A stretch of DNA of 8,231 bases from Cacconaster sp045114175 (GTDB lineage Bacteria > Bacteroidota > Bacteroidia > Bacteroidales > UBA932): positions 1-8,231 of the forward strand of contig JBGUJZ010000016.1 in the NCBI GenBank assembly GCA_045114175.1, read 5' to 3'. Both the position numbers and the translations under genes were made by a program. Below, piece by piece: positions 1 through 5,690 of this stretch (the stretch's first letter is position 1; every line of letters starts with the position of its first letter). The notes beneath the pieces were generated by a model that saw nothing but the letters and a program-made list of their open reading frames with translations, did no database searches and was not told the origin of the DNA.

Positions 1-322
1 CTTTGGTGGTGGTTTTGCCGTTGGTGCCGGTGATGCCGATCACGGGGATATTGAACTGACGACGATGGTAAGCCGCCAGTTGCTGGAGCGTTTCCAGCAC
101 ATTTTCAACCAGATAGCATTCGCCCTTTCCGGCCTTGACGCCCTGCAGCGAGGCGCGGTCCACCACTGCGATGCGGGCGCCCTTCTCGAGGGCCTGCACC
201 GCGAAGTCGTTGCCGTCAAAGGTCTCGCCCTTGAGGGCGAAGAACATGGAACCATCCGTGATGGCGCGGCTGTCCGTGGTGACGCCGCTGCATTTCTTGA
301 AAAGCTTATAAAGGTTTTCCAT
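1..322 (-). CDS. murF: UDP-N-acetylmuramoyl-tripeptide--D-alanyl-D-alanine ligase, N-terminal part (cut by window edge)
   Basis: MurF adds D-Ala-D-Ala to UDP-MurNAc-tripeptide using ATP. This is the last cytoplasmic step that builds the UDP-linked peptidoglycan precursor. Only the first 107 codons are in the window. Visible are the N-terminal UDP-substrate domain, with TTDSR (residues 15-19) and MFFALKG (26-32) as in MurF proteins, and the Mur-ligase ATP-binding P-loop GITGTNGKTTT at 96-106, which opens the central ATPase domain. The ATG at 322-320 gives the usual MurF beginning with no long extension. It starts 10 nt after the dut stop codon, so the two are probably co-transcribed from the dut promoter. 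MurE and MurC share the P-loop, but the N-terminal motif spacing fits MurF better. The C-terminal ligase domain lies outside the window. Confidence 0.9.
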   Translation of the reverse strand, partial: MENLYKLFKKCSGVTTDSRAITDGSMFFALKGETFDGNDFAVQALEKGARIAVVDRASLQGVKAGKGECYLVENVLETLQQLAAYHRRQFNIPVIGITGTNGKTTTK

Positions 323-332
323 GGAAGAATCG

Positions 333-764
333 TTATCGTCCGGTTGAACCGAATCCGCCGGTTCCGCGCTCCGTCTCGTCGAGGGCCTCCACCTCTTCCC
401 ATTCCACTTTTTCGTAGCGGGCAATCACCATCTGCGCAATCCGCTCGCCGGGATTGATGACGAACGGGGTGTTGGAGAGGTTGACCAGCAGCACGCAGAT
501 TTCGCCCCGGTAATCCGCATCCACCGTGCCGGGGGCGTTGGTTACCGTGATGCCGTGCTTGGCAGCCAGTCCGCTGCGCGGCCGGATCTGCGCCTCATAC
601 CCTTCGGGCAGCGCAATATAGAGTCCGGTGGGCACCATGGTGCGCTCCAGGGGGCCGAGGGTGACGGGTTCAGTAAGGTTGGCTTTGAGATCCATCCCCG
701 CAGAAAGCGGCGTTGCATAGGCCGGGCAGGGATAGGGGGAACGGTTGACGATACGAGCTTTCAT
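333..764 (-). CDS. dut: dUTP diphosphatase (dUTPase)
   Basis: This enzyme hydrolyses dUTP to dUMP and pyrophosphate, which keeps uracil out of DNA and supplies dUMP for thymidylate synthesis. The protein has 143 residues, usual for the trimeric family. All five dUTPase motifs are present in order: AGMDL (22-26), RPRSGLAAK (61-69), GTVDADYRGE (79-88, with the presumed water-activating Asp82 and Tyr85 at the uracil pocket), GERIAQMVI (106-114) and the flexible C-terminal arm RGTGGFGSTG (133-142) that closes over the triphosphate. The ATG at 764-762 begins MKARIVN, a normal family start. A -7 promoter element lies only 5 nt upstream of that ATG, so the message may be almost leaderless. murF follows after 10 nt. 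Enzyme identity is near certain. Confidence 0.97.
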   Translation of the reverse strand: MKARIVNRSPYPCPAYATPLSAGMDLKANLTEPVTLGPLERTMVPTGLYIALPEGYEAQIRPRSGLAAKHGITVTNAPGTVDADYRGEICVLLVNLSNTPFVINPGERIAQMVIARYEKVEWEEVEALDETERGTGGFGSTGR

Positions 765-769
765 ACGTG

Positions 770-777
770 CAAATTTA
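770..777 (-). promoter_or_regulatory. Bacteroidales -7 promoter element for dut-murF
   Basis: Read on the minus strand, these bases are TAAATTTG, a full match to the Bacteroides -7 consensus TAnnTTTG. Only 5 nt separate it from the dut ATG. No convincing -33 TTTG is seen 19-21 nt upstream. It forms one arm of a perfect 8-bp inverted repeat with the element at 789-796. Confidence 0.6.
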
Positions 778-788
778 CATTATTTTGC

Positions 789-796
789 TAAATTTG
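789..796 (+). promoter_or_regulatory. Bacteroidales -7 promoter element for the BASS transporter gene
   Basis: TAAATTTG on the plus strand matches the TAnnTTTG consensus exactly. It lies 18 nt upstream of the ATG at 815, so the predicted leader is roughly 15 nt. It mirrors the minus-strand dut element across an 11-nt spacer. No clear -33 TTTG is present at the expected spacing. Confidence 0.55.
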
Positions 797-814
797 TCGG
801 GTTAATTGCTACCT

Positions 815-1798
815 ATGATTAAAGAACAGCTTGCATCCCTCGACAGCGTCAATCTCAATTTAGGCGGAGGGACCGGACTCGCACTCAGTATCGTGCTCGC
901 CCTCATCATGTTCGGCATCGCGCTGGGCATTACGGGCAAAACCCTTAAAAACGTATTCCTGCATCCCAAGTCCATCCTGACAGGCATCTGCCTGCAGTGG
1001 ATCGGGCTGCCGCTCATCACTTTCCTGCTGACCCTTCTGCTCGGCCACTGGATCACCCCGATGGTGGCCCTGGGCATGATTCTCGTGGCCAGCTGCCCCG
1101 GTGGCAATATCTCCAACTTCATGAGCTCCTGGGCCAAGGGCAACATCGAGCTCTCGGTCAGCATGACCGCTGTTGCCACCCTCTTCGCTCCGCTCATCAC
1201 TCCGCTCAACTTCTGGATGTGGGGCAACCTCTACCTGAAGGTGGCGAACCTGGCCGGCACCCTCACCATCCCGCACCTCGTGATCCCCTTCTGGAGCATG
1301 TTCTGGCAGGTCTTCACCATCCTGGGCGTGCCCATCGTGCTGGGTATGCTCTGCGCGCGCTACCTGCCCAAGGTGGCAAAAGCCATCCAGAAACCCTTCT
1401 CCATCTTCTCCATCGTGGTCTTTATTGCCATGGTGCTGATCATGTTCATCCCCAACTGGCAGCTCTTCGTGAAATATATCCTCTTCATCTTCATCCTCGT
1501 GCTGCTGCACAACGCGCTGGCCTTCAGCACCGGATGGTTCGGTGCCCGCGCCATGAAGCTTCCGCCGCGCGACCGGCGCTCCATCACCATCGAGGTGGGC
1601 ATCCAGAACTCCGGCCTGGGCCTGACGCTGCTGCTCAACCCGGTGATTTTTGATCCCGCGCTGTGGAACAATCCGGAGACGGGAATCCTTTATGGCGGTA
1701 TGCTTTTTGTAACCGCATGGTGGGGCATCTGGCACATCATTTCCGGCCTGACGCTCGCCTCCATTTTCCGCAGCAAGAAGTTGCCTGAGACTGAATAA
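815..1798 (+). CDS. Bile acid:sodium symporter (BASS) family transporter
   Basis: This is a multipass inner-membrane protein of the BASS/SBF family, which couples uptake of an organic anion to sodium. The 327-residue sequence has about nine or ten hydrophobic segments between residues 21 and 315. Two family signatures are clear. CPGGNISN (94-101) is the first broken-helix crossing, and EVGIQNSGL (260-268) contains a Glu/Gln pair (E260, Q264) equivalent to the Na+-site residues of characterised ASBT homologues. The ATG at 815 is preferred over an in-frame TTG at 806 because the TTG would sit only about 10 nt past the -7 element. The PPIase lipoprotein gene follows after 21 nt with no visible promoter, so the two may form a transcription unit. 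The substrate cannot be read from sequence: bile acids, pantoate, pyruvate and others are carried by different family members. Confidence 0.9.
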   Translation: MIKEQLASLDSVNLNLGGGTGLALSIVLALIMFGIALGITGKTLKNVFLHPKSILTGICLQWIGLPLITFLLTLLLGHWITPMVALGMILVASCPGGNISNFMSSWAKGNIELSVSMTAVATLFAPLITPLNFWMWGNLYLKVANLAGTLTIPHLVIPFWSMFWQVFTILGVPIVLGMLCARYLPKVAKAIQKPFSIFSIVVFIAMVLIMFIPNWQLFVKYILFIFILVLLHNALAFSTGWFGARAMKLPPRDRRSITIEVGIQNSGLGLTLLLNPVIFDPALWNNPETGILYGGMLFVTAWWGIWHIISGLTLASIFRSKKLPETE

Positions 1799-1819
1799 AA
1801 CGTTAATATATACCGCATT

Positions 1820-2515
1820 ATGAAAAAGTTCTTCTTTTTTGCACTTTGCGCCACCACGCTGCTGCTGACTGCCTGCGGCGGCGGTAAGAAACAGGGCGGC
1901 ACGAGCACGAGCGAACCGACCCCTGCCCAGGAACCCGAAAAGACCGAGGTCACCAAGCCCGACACCGGCAAGGAAACCGTTGAACCAAAACCTGATCTCA
2001 CCATGCAATACGAACCCAAATTCAAGATTGAAACCAGCGAGGGCGATATCGTCATTAAACTCTACGAGGAGACCCCGCTTCACAAGGATAACTTCATCAA
2101 ACTGGCCCAGAAGCACTTCTATGACGGCATCCTCTTCCACCGCATCATCAACGGCTTCATGATCCAGACGGGCGACCCGCTCACCAAAGACAGCACCAAG
2201 GTCAACGCCTGGGGAACCGGCGGGCCTGGCTACACCATCCCGGCTGAAATCGTCAAGGGTCTTACGCACAAGAAGGGCGCGCTGGCTGCTGCCCGTCGCG
2301 GCGATATGGTGAACCCGGCCAAGGAATCTTCGGGTTCGCAATTCTATATTGTGCAGGATGAAAATGGCTGCCGCCATCTCGATGGCGAATACACCATCTT
2401 TGGTGAAGTGGTTAATGGCCTGAATATCATCGACAAAATCGCTGCTAAGCGCACCGACGGACGCGATCGTCCCAGCGAACCGATCAAAATTATTTCGGTT
2501 ACGCCGGTCGAGTAA
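1820..2515 (+). CDS. Cyclophilin-type peptidyl-prolyl cis-trans isomerase, lipoprotein
   Basis: This is predicted to catalyse cis-trans isomerisation of proline peptide bonds in envelope proteins. The 231-residue protein starts with a lipoprotein signal peptide: MKK, a Phe/Leu-rich core, then lipobox LTAC with the lipidated Cys19. Residues 20-66 form a Gly/Lys then Pro/Glu/Thr-rich tether. The cyclophilin fold runs from about 68 to 229, with FHRIINGFMIQTGDP (106-120, catalytic Arg108, Phe113, Gln116), GTGGPGYTIPAE (132-143), SGSQFYIV (171-178) and the HLDGEYTIFGEV strand (187-198). All key active-site positions are kept, so it should be active. The residues after Cys19 (GGGKK) lack the acidic surface-export signal described for some Bacteroidota lipoproteins, which suggests a periplasm-facing anchor (inference). 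It lies 21 nt after the BASS gene and shares the hairpin terminator at 2590-2639. Confidence 0.94.
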   Translation: MKKFFFFALCATTLLLTACGGGKKQGGTSTSEPTPAQEPEKTEVTKPDTGKETVEPKPDLTMQYEPKFKIETSEGDIVIKLYEETPLHKDNFIKLAQKHFYDGILFHRIINGFMIQTGDPLTKDSTKVNAWGTGGPGYTIPAEIVKGLTHKKGALAAARRGDMVNPAKESSGSQFYIVQDENGCRHLDGEYTIFGEVVNGLNIIDKIAAKRTDGRDRPSEPIKIISVTPVE

Positions 2516-2524
2516 AAAAAAAGT

Positions 2525-2540
2525 TTGGCACGCCCTTTGC
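2525..2540 (+). promoter_or_regulatory. Sigma-54 (RpoN) -24/-12 promoter
   Basis: The bases TTGGCACG, then four bases (CCCT), then TTGC match the sigma-54 consensus YTGGCACG-N4-TTGC at every specified position. The GG (2527-2528) and GC (2539-2540) dinucleotides have the required spacing. It starts 9 nt after the PPIase stop codon, next to an A-tract. By the -12 convention, transcription would begin near 2552. The match was read directly, but that it is used is inference. Use would need an RpoN protein and an enhancer-binding activator elsewhere in the genome. Confidence 0.6.
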
Positions 2541-2573
2541 TTTTACCTAAGACAAAGACGAAAGTTTTTTCAT

Positions 2574-2591
2574 AGGTTAAGTTTAGGTTAA
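2574..2591 (+). repeat. Short direct repeat AGGTTAA x2
   Basis: Two exact copies of AGGTTAA (2574-2580 and 2585-2591) are spaced 11 bp start to start, about one helical turn, with GTTT between them. They lie between the sigma-54 promoter and the terminator stem. They could be a protein-binding site, a base-pairing region of the candidate small RNA, or chance in AT-rich DNA. Confidence 0.3.
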
Positions 2592-2639
2592 AAAAAAGAG
2601 ATGGCGCCCGGCAACGGACGCCGTTTCTTTTTTGTTTTT
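2590..2639 (+). terminator. Intrinsic (probably bidirectional) hairpin terminator
   Basis: GGCGCCCG (2603-2610) pairs with CGGACGCC (2615-2622) around a GCAA tetraloop (a GNRA loop), with one C-A mismatch. It is flanked by an A-tract on the left (2590-2602) and a T-rich tract on the right (2624-2639) that extend the pairing. The A/T symmetry means it could stop transcription on either strand. On the plus strand it ends the PPIase message, and any sigma-54 transcript, before rpsP. Confidence 0.85.
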
Positions 2640-2659
2640 CCGGAAAATGTGTATCTTTG
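2631..2659 (+). promoter_or_regulatory. rpsP: Bacteroidales housekeeping promoter for rpsP-rimM
   Basis: TATCTTTG at 2652-2659 matches the -7 consensus TAnnTTTG exactly and is followed by CA, as in many strong promoters of this group. A TTTG at 2631-2634 could act as the -33 element, though the 17-nt spacer is a little shorter than the usual 19-21. Transcription would start near 2662-2664, giving a leader of about 58 nt before the rpsP ATG. Confidence 0.7.
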
Positions 2660-2663
2660 CAGA

Positions 2664-2706
2664 CCTTTTCTCGAGAAGATAAGGAAGTTAACGTATTTAG
2701 TAACTT
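2664..2706 (+). other. Two adjacent hairpins in the rpsP leader
   Basis: Hairpin 1 covers 2664-2684: CCTT-T-TCT pairs with AGA-T-AAGG across one T-T mismatch and a 5-nt loop CGAGA. Hairpin 2 covers 2685-2706: AAGTTA pairs with TAACTT around a 10-nt loop. They abut exactly and fill most of the predicted 5' leader, leaving about 15 AT-rich nt before the ATG. They may be an autoregulatory or stability structure for the ribosomal protein operon, but both stems are short and chance is possible. Confidence 0.3.
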
Positions 2707-2721
2707 TAAATTACATTTGAA

Positions 2722-3303
2722 ATGGCTGTTAAAATCCGCCTCTCCCGCCACGGCAAGAAGAACTTCGCATTCTTCCACATTGTGGTCACCGACGTGCGCT
2801 CGCCGCGCGACGGCCGCCTGATCGAACAGATCGGCCTCTACAATCCCAACACCAACCCTGCTACCATCGTCCTCGACGGCGAAAGAGCTCTTTATTGGCT
2901 CAACAACGGTGCACAGGCTACTACCACTGCCCGTCGCATCCTCTCCTACGAAGGCGTGCTGCTGAAGAAGCACCTCCAGGGCGGCGTTGCAAAGGGTGCC
3001 CTCACCCAGGAAGAAGCTGACAAGAAGTGGAATGCCTGGAAGGCTGAGAAAGACGCGAAAGTGTCTTCCAAGAAACAAACCGTTTCGAATGCAAGTGCAG
3101 AGGCCCACAAGGCAGCTGTAAGCGCTGAGGCTAAGGTCAACGAGGCCCGCGCTGAAGCGATCGCCCAGAAGAAGGCCGAGGCTGAAGCCGCTGCCCGCGC
3201 TGCCGCTGAAGAAGCTGCTGCAAAGGCTGCTGAAGAGGCTGCTGCCGCTGCTGAAGCAGAGGCTGAAGCTGCACCTGCAGAAGAAGCACAACCCGAGGCA
3301 TAA
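2722..3303 (+). CDS. rpsP: 30S ribosomal protein bS16 with long Ala/Glu-rich C-terminal tail
   Basis: bS16 binds 16S rRNA in the body of the small subunit and is needed for 30S assembly. Residues 1-85 or so are the conserved domain: MAVKIRLSRHG at the N-terminus, then FFHIVVTDVRSPRDGR (17-32), the IGLYNP turn (37-42), the ALYWLNNGAQ helix start (56-65) and TARRIL (69-74). The protein has 193 residues, about twice the usual 80-90. The extra part has a Lys/Glu/Trp segment (about 95-120) and then a low-complexity tail (about 124-193) of Ala, Glu and some Lys, ending in acidic Ala/Glu/Pro. Similar extensions are known in Bacteroidota bS16. The tail is probably helical and exposed. The ATG is preceded by AT-rich sequence without a Shine-Dalgarno, as usual in this phylum. 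rimM begins 1 nt after the stop. Confidence 0.97.
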   Translation: MAVKIRLSRHGKKNFAFFHIVVTDVRSPRDGRLIEQIGLYNPNTNPATIVLDGERALYWLNNGAQATTTARRILSYEGVLLKKHLQGGVAKGALTQEEADKKWNAWKAEKDAKVSSKKQTVSNASAEAHKAAVSAEAKVNEARAEAIAQKKAEAEAAARAAAEEAAAKAAEEAAAAAEAEAEAAPAEEAQPEA

Positions 3304-3304
3304 C

Positions 3305-3772
3305 GTGCCCAAGGTTCTGAAATCCTACGGCACGCAGGGCGCAGTGGTGACGAACCTCTGCCCCGGTAACGATTGGGATTTCGACGCACAGGAACCGGTA
3401 TTCATCGCATTCGATGAACTGCCGGTTCCTTTTTTCATTGAATCCATTCAGCCCAAGGGCGGCCGGACCATCATCAAATTCGAAGATATCGATACGCTGG
3501 AGGCCGCCGAGAATCTGGTGGGCCGCGAAATCTCCTTCTCGATGGAGGAAGATGCGGAAGAAGAGGAACCGGATCTGACCGGCCGCCTCATCCGCAACGC
3601 CGCAGACGGTTCCGAGGTCGGCCGCGTCTGCGAGTGGTACGATTTTGCAGGCAATCTCTGCGTGGAAATCGAGCGCGAAGGGCGCCGCATCCTGCTGCCC
3701 CTCCACGAAGACCTCATAAAAAAGGTGAGCGCAGAGGCTATCTGGCTCACCATTCCTGACGGACTGCTCTAA
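3305..3772 (+). CDS. rimM: Ribosome maturation factor RimM
   Basis: RimM assists late assembly of the 30S head by binding uS19. The 155-residue protein has the expected two domains. Residues 1-80 are the N-terminal beta-barrel, with VLKSYGTQGAV (4-14) standing in for the family GKIvkaHGlkGev motif, and GRTIIKFEDIDTLEAAENLVG (about 53-73) as the typical strand-helix. Residues 91-155 are the PRC-barrel, with LCVEIEREGRRILLPLHED (118-136) and the C-terminal PDGLL. An acidic linker (EEDAEEEEPD, 81-90) joins them. The start is a GTG at 3305, 1 nt after the rpsP stop. No in-frame ATG lies nearby upstream, and the short lead-in before VLKSYG suits this start, so it is probably translationally coupled to rpsP. 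trmD and rplS, which follow in many bacteria, are absent here. It converges on manB with only 12 bp between. Confidence 0.93.
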   Translation: MPKVLKSYGTQGAVVTNLCPGNDWDFDAQEPVFIAFDELPVPFFIESIQPKGGRTIIKFEDIDTLEAAENLVGREISFSMEEDAEEEEPDLTGRLIRNAADGSEVGRVCEWYDFAGNLCVEIEREGRRILLPLHEDLIKKVSAEAIWLTIPDGLL

Positions 3773-3784
3773 CCCTTAGGCCTG

Positions 3785-5131
3785 CTATTCGAAGCGGGCG
3801 ATGATTTCGCGGGTTTTGGCGATCTTTTCTTCCAGCAATTCCTTGTTTGTTGCCTCGCAGAGGAAGCGGAGGTAGGGCTCGGTGTTGGAAGGACGGATGT
3901 TGAACCACCACTGCGGGAACTCCACGCGGTAGCCGTCGAAGTCCATCCAGGCCGTGGGCTGTTCCTGGCTGCAGAACCAGTCGCGCACCGCATCCATCGC
4001 CTCAGCCTTACGCTCCAGTTTGAAGTTGATTTCGCCCGAATTCTCGTAGTGCGATATCTCCGCAATCACTTCGGAGAGCTTGCGGCCCTGCCGCTTGAGG
4101 TCGGAAACGATATTCAGCACCAGGATGGAAGCCAGCAGGCCGCTGTCGCTGTAGAAGAAATCCTTGAAATAGTAGTGGCCGGCCAGCTCGCCGCCGAAGA
4201 TGCCGTCGATTTCGCGCAGGCGGGGTACCGCAAAGGCGCGTCCCACCTTCCAGGTGCAGACTTCACCGCCCATCGGGGTGAGGTATTCGGCCACCGACTT
4301 GGAGGAGCGGATGTCCTGCAGCACTTTGCCGCGGAGGCCGCGTTCCTTGAGGAAGTAGTTGCCCAGCAGGGCGATCATCAAATCGGGCGAGATAAAGTCG
4401 CCCTTCTCGTCCACGAACATCACGCGGTCAGCGTCGCCGTCGTAGATCACGCCCACGTCGCACTTCTGCGCGCGGACCGCTTCGCTGATGGCCACGCGGT
4501 TCTCCGCCAGCAGCGGATTGGGCTCGTGGCCCGGGAAGGTGCCGTCCGGCGTATCGAACAGGTAGTAAGGCGCTTCGCCGAAGAGCTGGTGCACGAACTT
4601 GGAGGCCATGCCGTTGGAGCAGTCGATGGCTGCTTTCAGGTTGGAAATGTCGCGCAGATAGCCGCGCTGGAATTCCAGGTACTCCTCGGAAATGTCAAAG
4701 GGATGAACCTTGCCGGGGCGGGCCGCCTTGGGGGTGGGTTTTCCCTCCTCCATCCAGCGCTTGATCACGCCCAGGCCGGCGTCGAGGCCCACGGGCAGCG
4801 CATTCTCGCGCGAGACCTTCATACCGTTGTACTCCTTGGGGTTGTGCGAAGCGGTGATCTGCACGGAGGCCTTGAAGCCGTGGCGCGCGGTGGCATAATA
4901 GACCAGCGGGGTGGTACTCAGGCCCAGGTCGTAGACGTCCGCACCGGCATCGGTGATACCGGCCACGAGTCCTTCGTAGATCTCGGGCGAAGAGGTCCGC
5001 ATGTCGCGGCCCACCAGCACTTTGTCTGCCTCCAGCAGTTCCGGAATGAAGTATCCCGCCTTGTAGGCGAACTCTTTGTTGATCTCGTCCGGGTAGATGC
5101 CCCGGATATCGTATGCGTGAAATGCTCCCAT
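3785..5131 (-). CDS. manB: Phosphomannomutase/phosphoglucomutase (alpha-D-phosphohexomutase family)
   Basis: This enzyme interconverts hexose 6-phosphate and hexose 1-phosphate (mannose and/or glucose), feeding nucleotide-sugar synthesis for surface polysaccharides. The 448-residue protein has the four family signatures in order. The phosphoserine loop is TASHNP (93-98, Ser95 carrying the phosphate), the Mg2+ loop is DGDADR (231-236), the sugar-specificity loop is GGELAGHYYF (313-322), and the phosphate-binding loop is RPSNTEPYLRF (413-423). The GE-x-(S/A)-GH form of the sugar loop, together with the length, resembles the dual-specificity PMM/PGM group (P. aeruginosa AlgC-like). It does not resemble phosphoglucosamine mutase GlmM, but substrate preference is inference. 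The N-terminus MGAFHAYDIRGIYPDEIN is normal. It is the last gene of ruvX-def-manB and starts 1 nt after the def stop. Confidence 0.92.
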   Translation of the reverse strand: MGAFHAYDIRGIYPDEINKEFAYKAGYFIPELLEADKVLVGRDMRTSSPEIYEGLVAGITDAGADVYDLGLSTTPLVYYATARHGFKASVQITASHNPKEYNGMKVSRENALPVGLDAGLGVIKRWMEEGKPTPKAARPGKVHPFDISEEYLEFQRGYLRDISNLKAAIDCSNGMASKFVHQLFGEAPYYLFDTPDGTFPGHEPNPLLAENRVAISEAVRAQKCDVGVIYDGDADRVMFVDEKGDFISPDLMIALLGNYFLKERGLRGKVLQDIRSSKSVAEYLTPMGGEVCTWKVGRAFAVPRLREIDGIFGGELAGHYYFKDFFYSDSGLLASILVLNIVSDLKRQGRKLSEVIAEISHYENSGEINFKLERKAEAMDAVRDWFCSQEQPTAWMDFDGYRVEFPQWWFNIRPSNTEPYLRFLCEATNKELLEEKIAKTREIIARFE

Positions 5132-5132
5132 A

Positions 5133-5690
5133 TTATTTTTCCAGTTTGACCCGGTAGGATGTCCGGGCGATTCCTTTGGCGATGTTGTTCAGTTTGCCGG
5201 CCAGCATCTTCTTGCGGATGGGGCGGGCGCGGTCGGTGAAGACGATGCCGTCCAGGTGGTCCAGTTCGTGCTGGAGCATCCGGGCCGCAAATTCGTCGAA
5301 CTCCTCTTCCTTCTCCACCAGGTCGGCGTCATAGTAGCGGACCTTGATGCGCTTGGGACGGACGATGTCGGCATCCAGCCCCGGCAGGCTCAGGCAGCCC
5401 TCGTTGTACTCGGAGGTCTCCTCGCTTTCGAAGGTCACCTTGGGGTTGACCATCTCGCGGTGGAATCCGGCAAGGGCGGGATAGCGGTCCCGGAGTTCAT
5501 TGCCGTCCACCACCAGGATGCGTTCGGAGATGCCGATCTGGGGCGCGGCCAGGCCGCATCCGTCGGCGTTGTGCATGGTCTCGACCATATCGTCGAGCAG
5601 CTTTTTCAGTCCCTCTTTCCGCGAGAGGTCGGCCTCGGTGGCCTTCTCCCGCAGCACGTGCGAACCATAGAGATAAATCGGGTAGATCAT
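5133..5690 (-). CDS. def: Peptide deformylase
   Basis: Def removes the N-formyl group from nascent proteins at the ribosome exit, using an active-site metal (usually Fe2+). The 185-residue protein has all three motifs: GCGLAAPQIG (44-53), EGCLSLPG (97-104, metal ligand Cys99) and HELDHLDG (141-148, ligands His141 and His145, catalytic Glu142). The N-terminus (MIYPIYLYGSHVLREKA) matches Bacteroidota deformylases, and the C-terminus has a short basic helix. The ATG at 5690-5688 overlaps the ruvX stop by 4 bp (ATGA), which indicates translational coupling. manB starts 1 nt after the def stop. The usual def partner, fmt, is not next to it here. Confidence 0.97.
   Translation of the reverse strand: MIYPIYLYGSHVLREKATEADLSRKEGLKKLLDDMVETMHNADGCGLAAPQIGISERILVVDGNELRDRYPALAGFHREMVNPKVTFESEETSEYNEGCLSLPGLDADIVRPKRIKVRYYDADLVEKEEEFDEFAARMLQHELDHLDGIVFTDRARPIRKKMLAGKLNNIAKGIARTSYRVKLEK

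Larger units (their letters stand above)
2552..2640 (+). ncRNA. Candidate sigma-54-dependent small RNA
   Basis: The predicted sigma-54 start near 2552 and the strong hairpin plus U-tract ending near 2640 would define an RNA of roughly 80-90 nt. The body holds a weak AAAGAC-GAAA-GTTTTT hairpin (about 2555-2570) and two AGGTTAA repeats, followed by the GC-rich terminator stem. No credible ORF lies inside. The alternative is that this stretch is simply the 3' untranslated region of the PPIase message and the promoter match is chance. Confidence 0.35.

Noticed and set aside
806..814. TTG at 806 as the start of the BASS transporter
   Set aside because: It would add only M-L-P, lies about 10 nt past the -7 element, and an ATG follows at 815.
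1726..1741. Second sigma-54-like site (TGGCAC...) within the BASS gene
   Set aside because: The -12 half reads TTCC instead of TTGC, and the site is inside coding sequence with no terminator or gene start in range.
860..2377. 505-codon open frame on the minus strand
   Set aside because: It lies antisense to two well-identified genes, its predicted protein is compositionally odd (His/Asp/Glu/Gly-rich), and it has no recognisable motif. It is a by-product of GC-rich codon use.
2601..2720. 39-codon ORF starting in the terminator and ending 1 nt before the rpsP ATG (possible leader peptide)
   Set aside because: Its ATG sits in the base of the terminator stem and upstream of the mapped-by-motif rpsP promoter, so the rpsP message would lack its start. 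The sequence has no peptide features.
3180..3290. Repetitive GCTGAAG-type DNA in the rpsP tail as a DNA repeat or mobile element
   Set aside because: It reflects the Ala/Glu codons of the protein tail. There are no terminal repeats or regular DNA unit length.
4049..5149. 366-codon open frame on the plus strand opposite manB
   Set aside because: It is a shadow of the phosphohexomutase gene: no family motif, a biased His/Val/Ala composition, and all four manB signatures are on the other strand.
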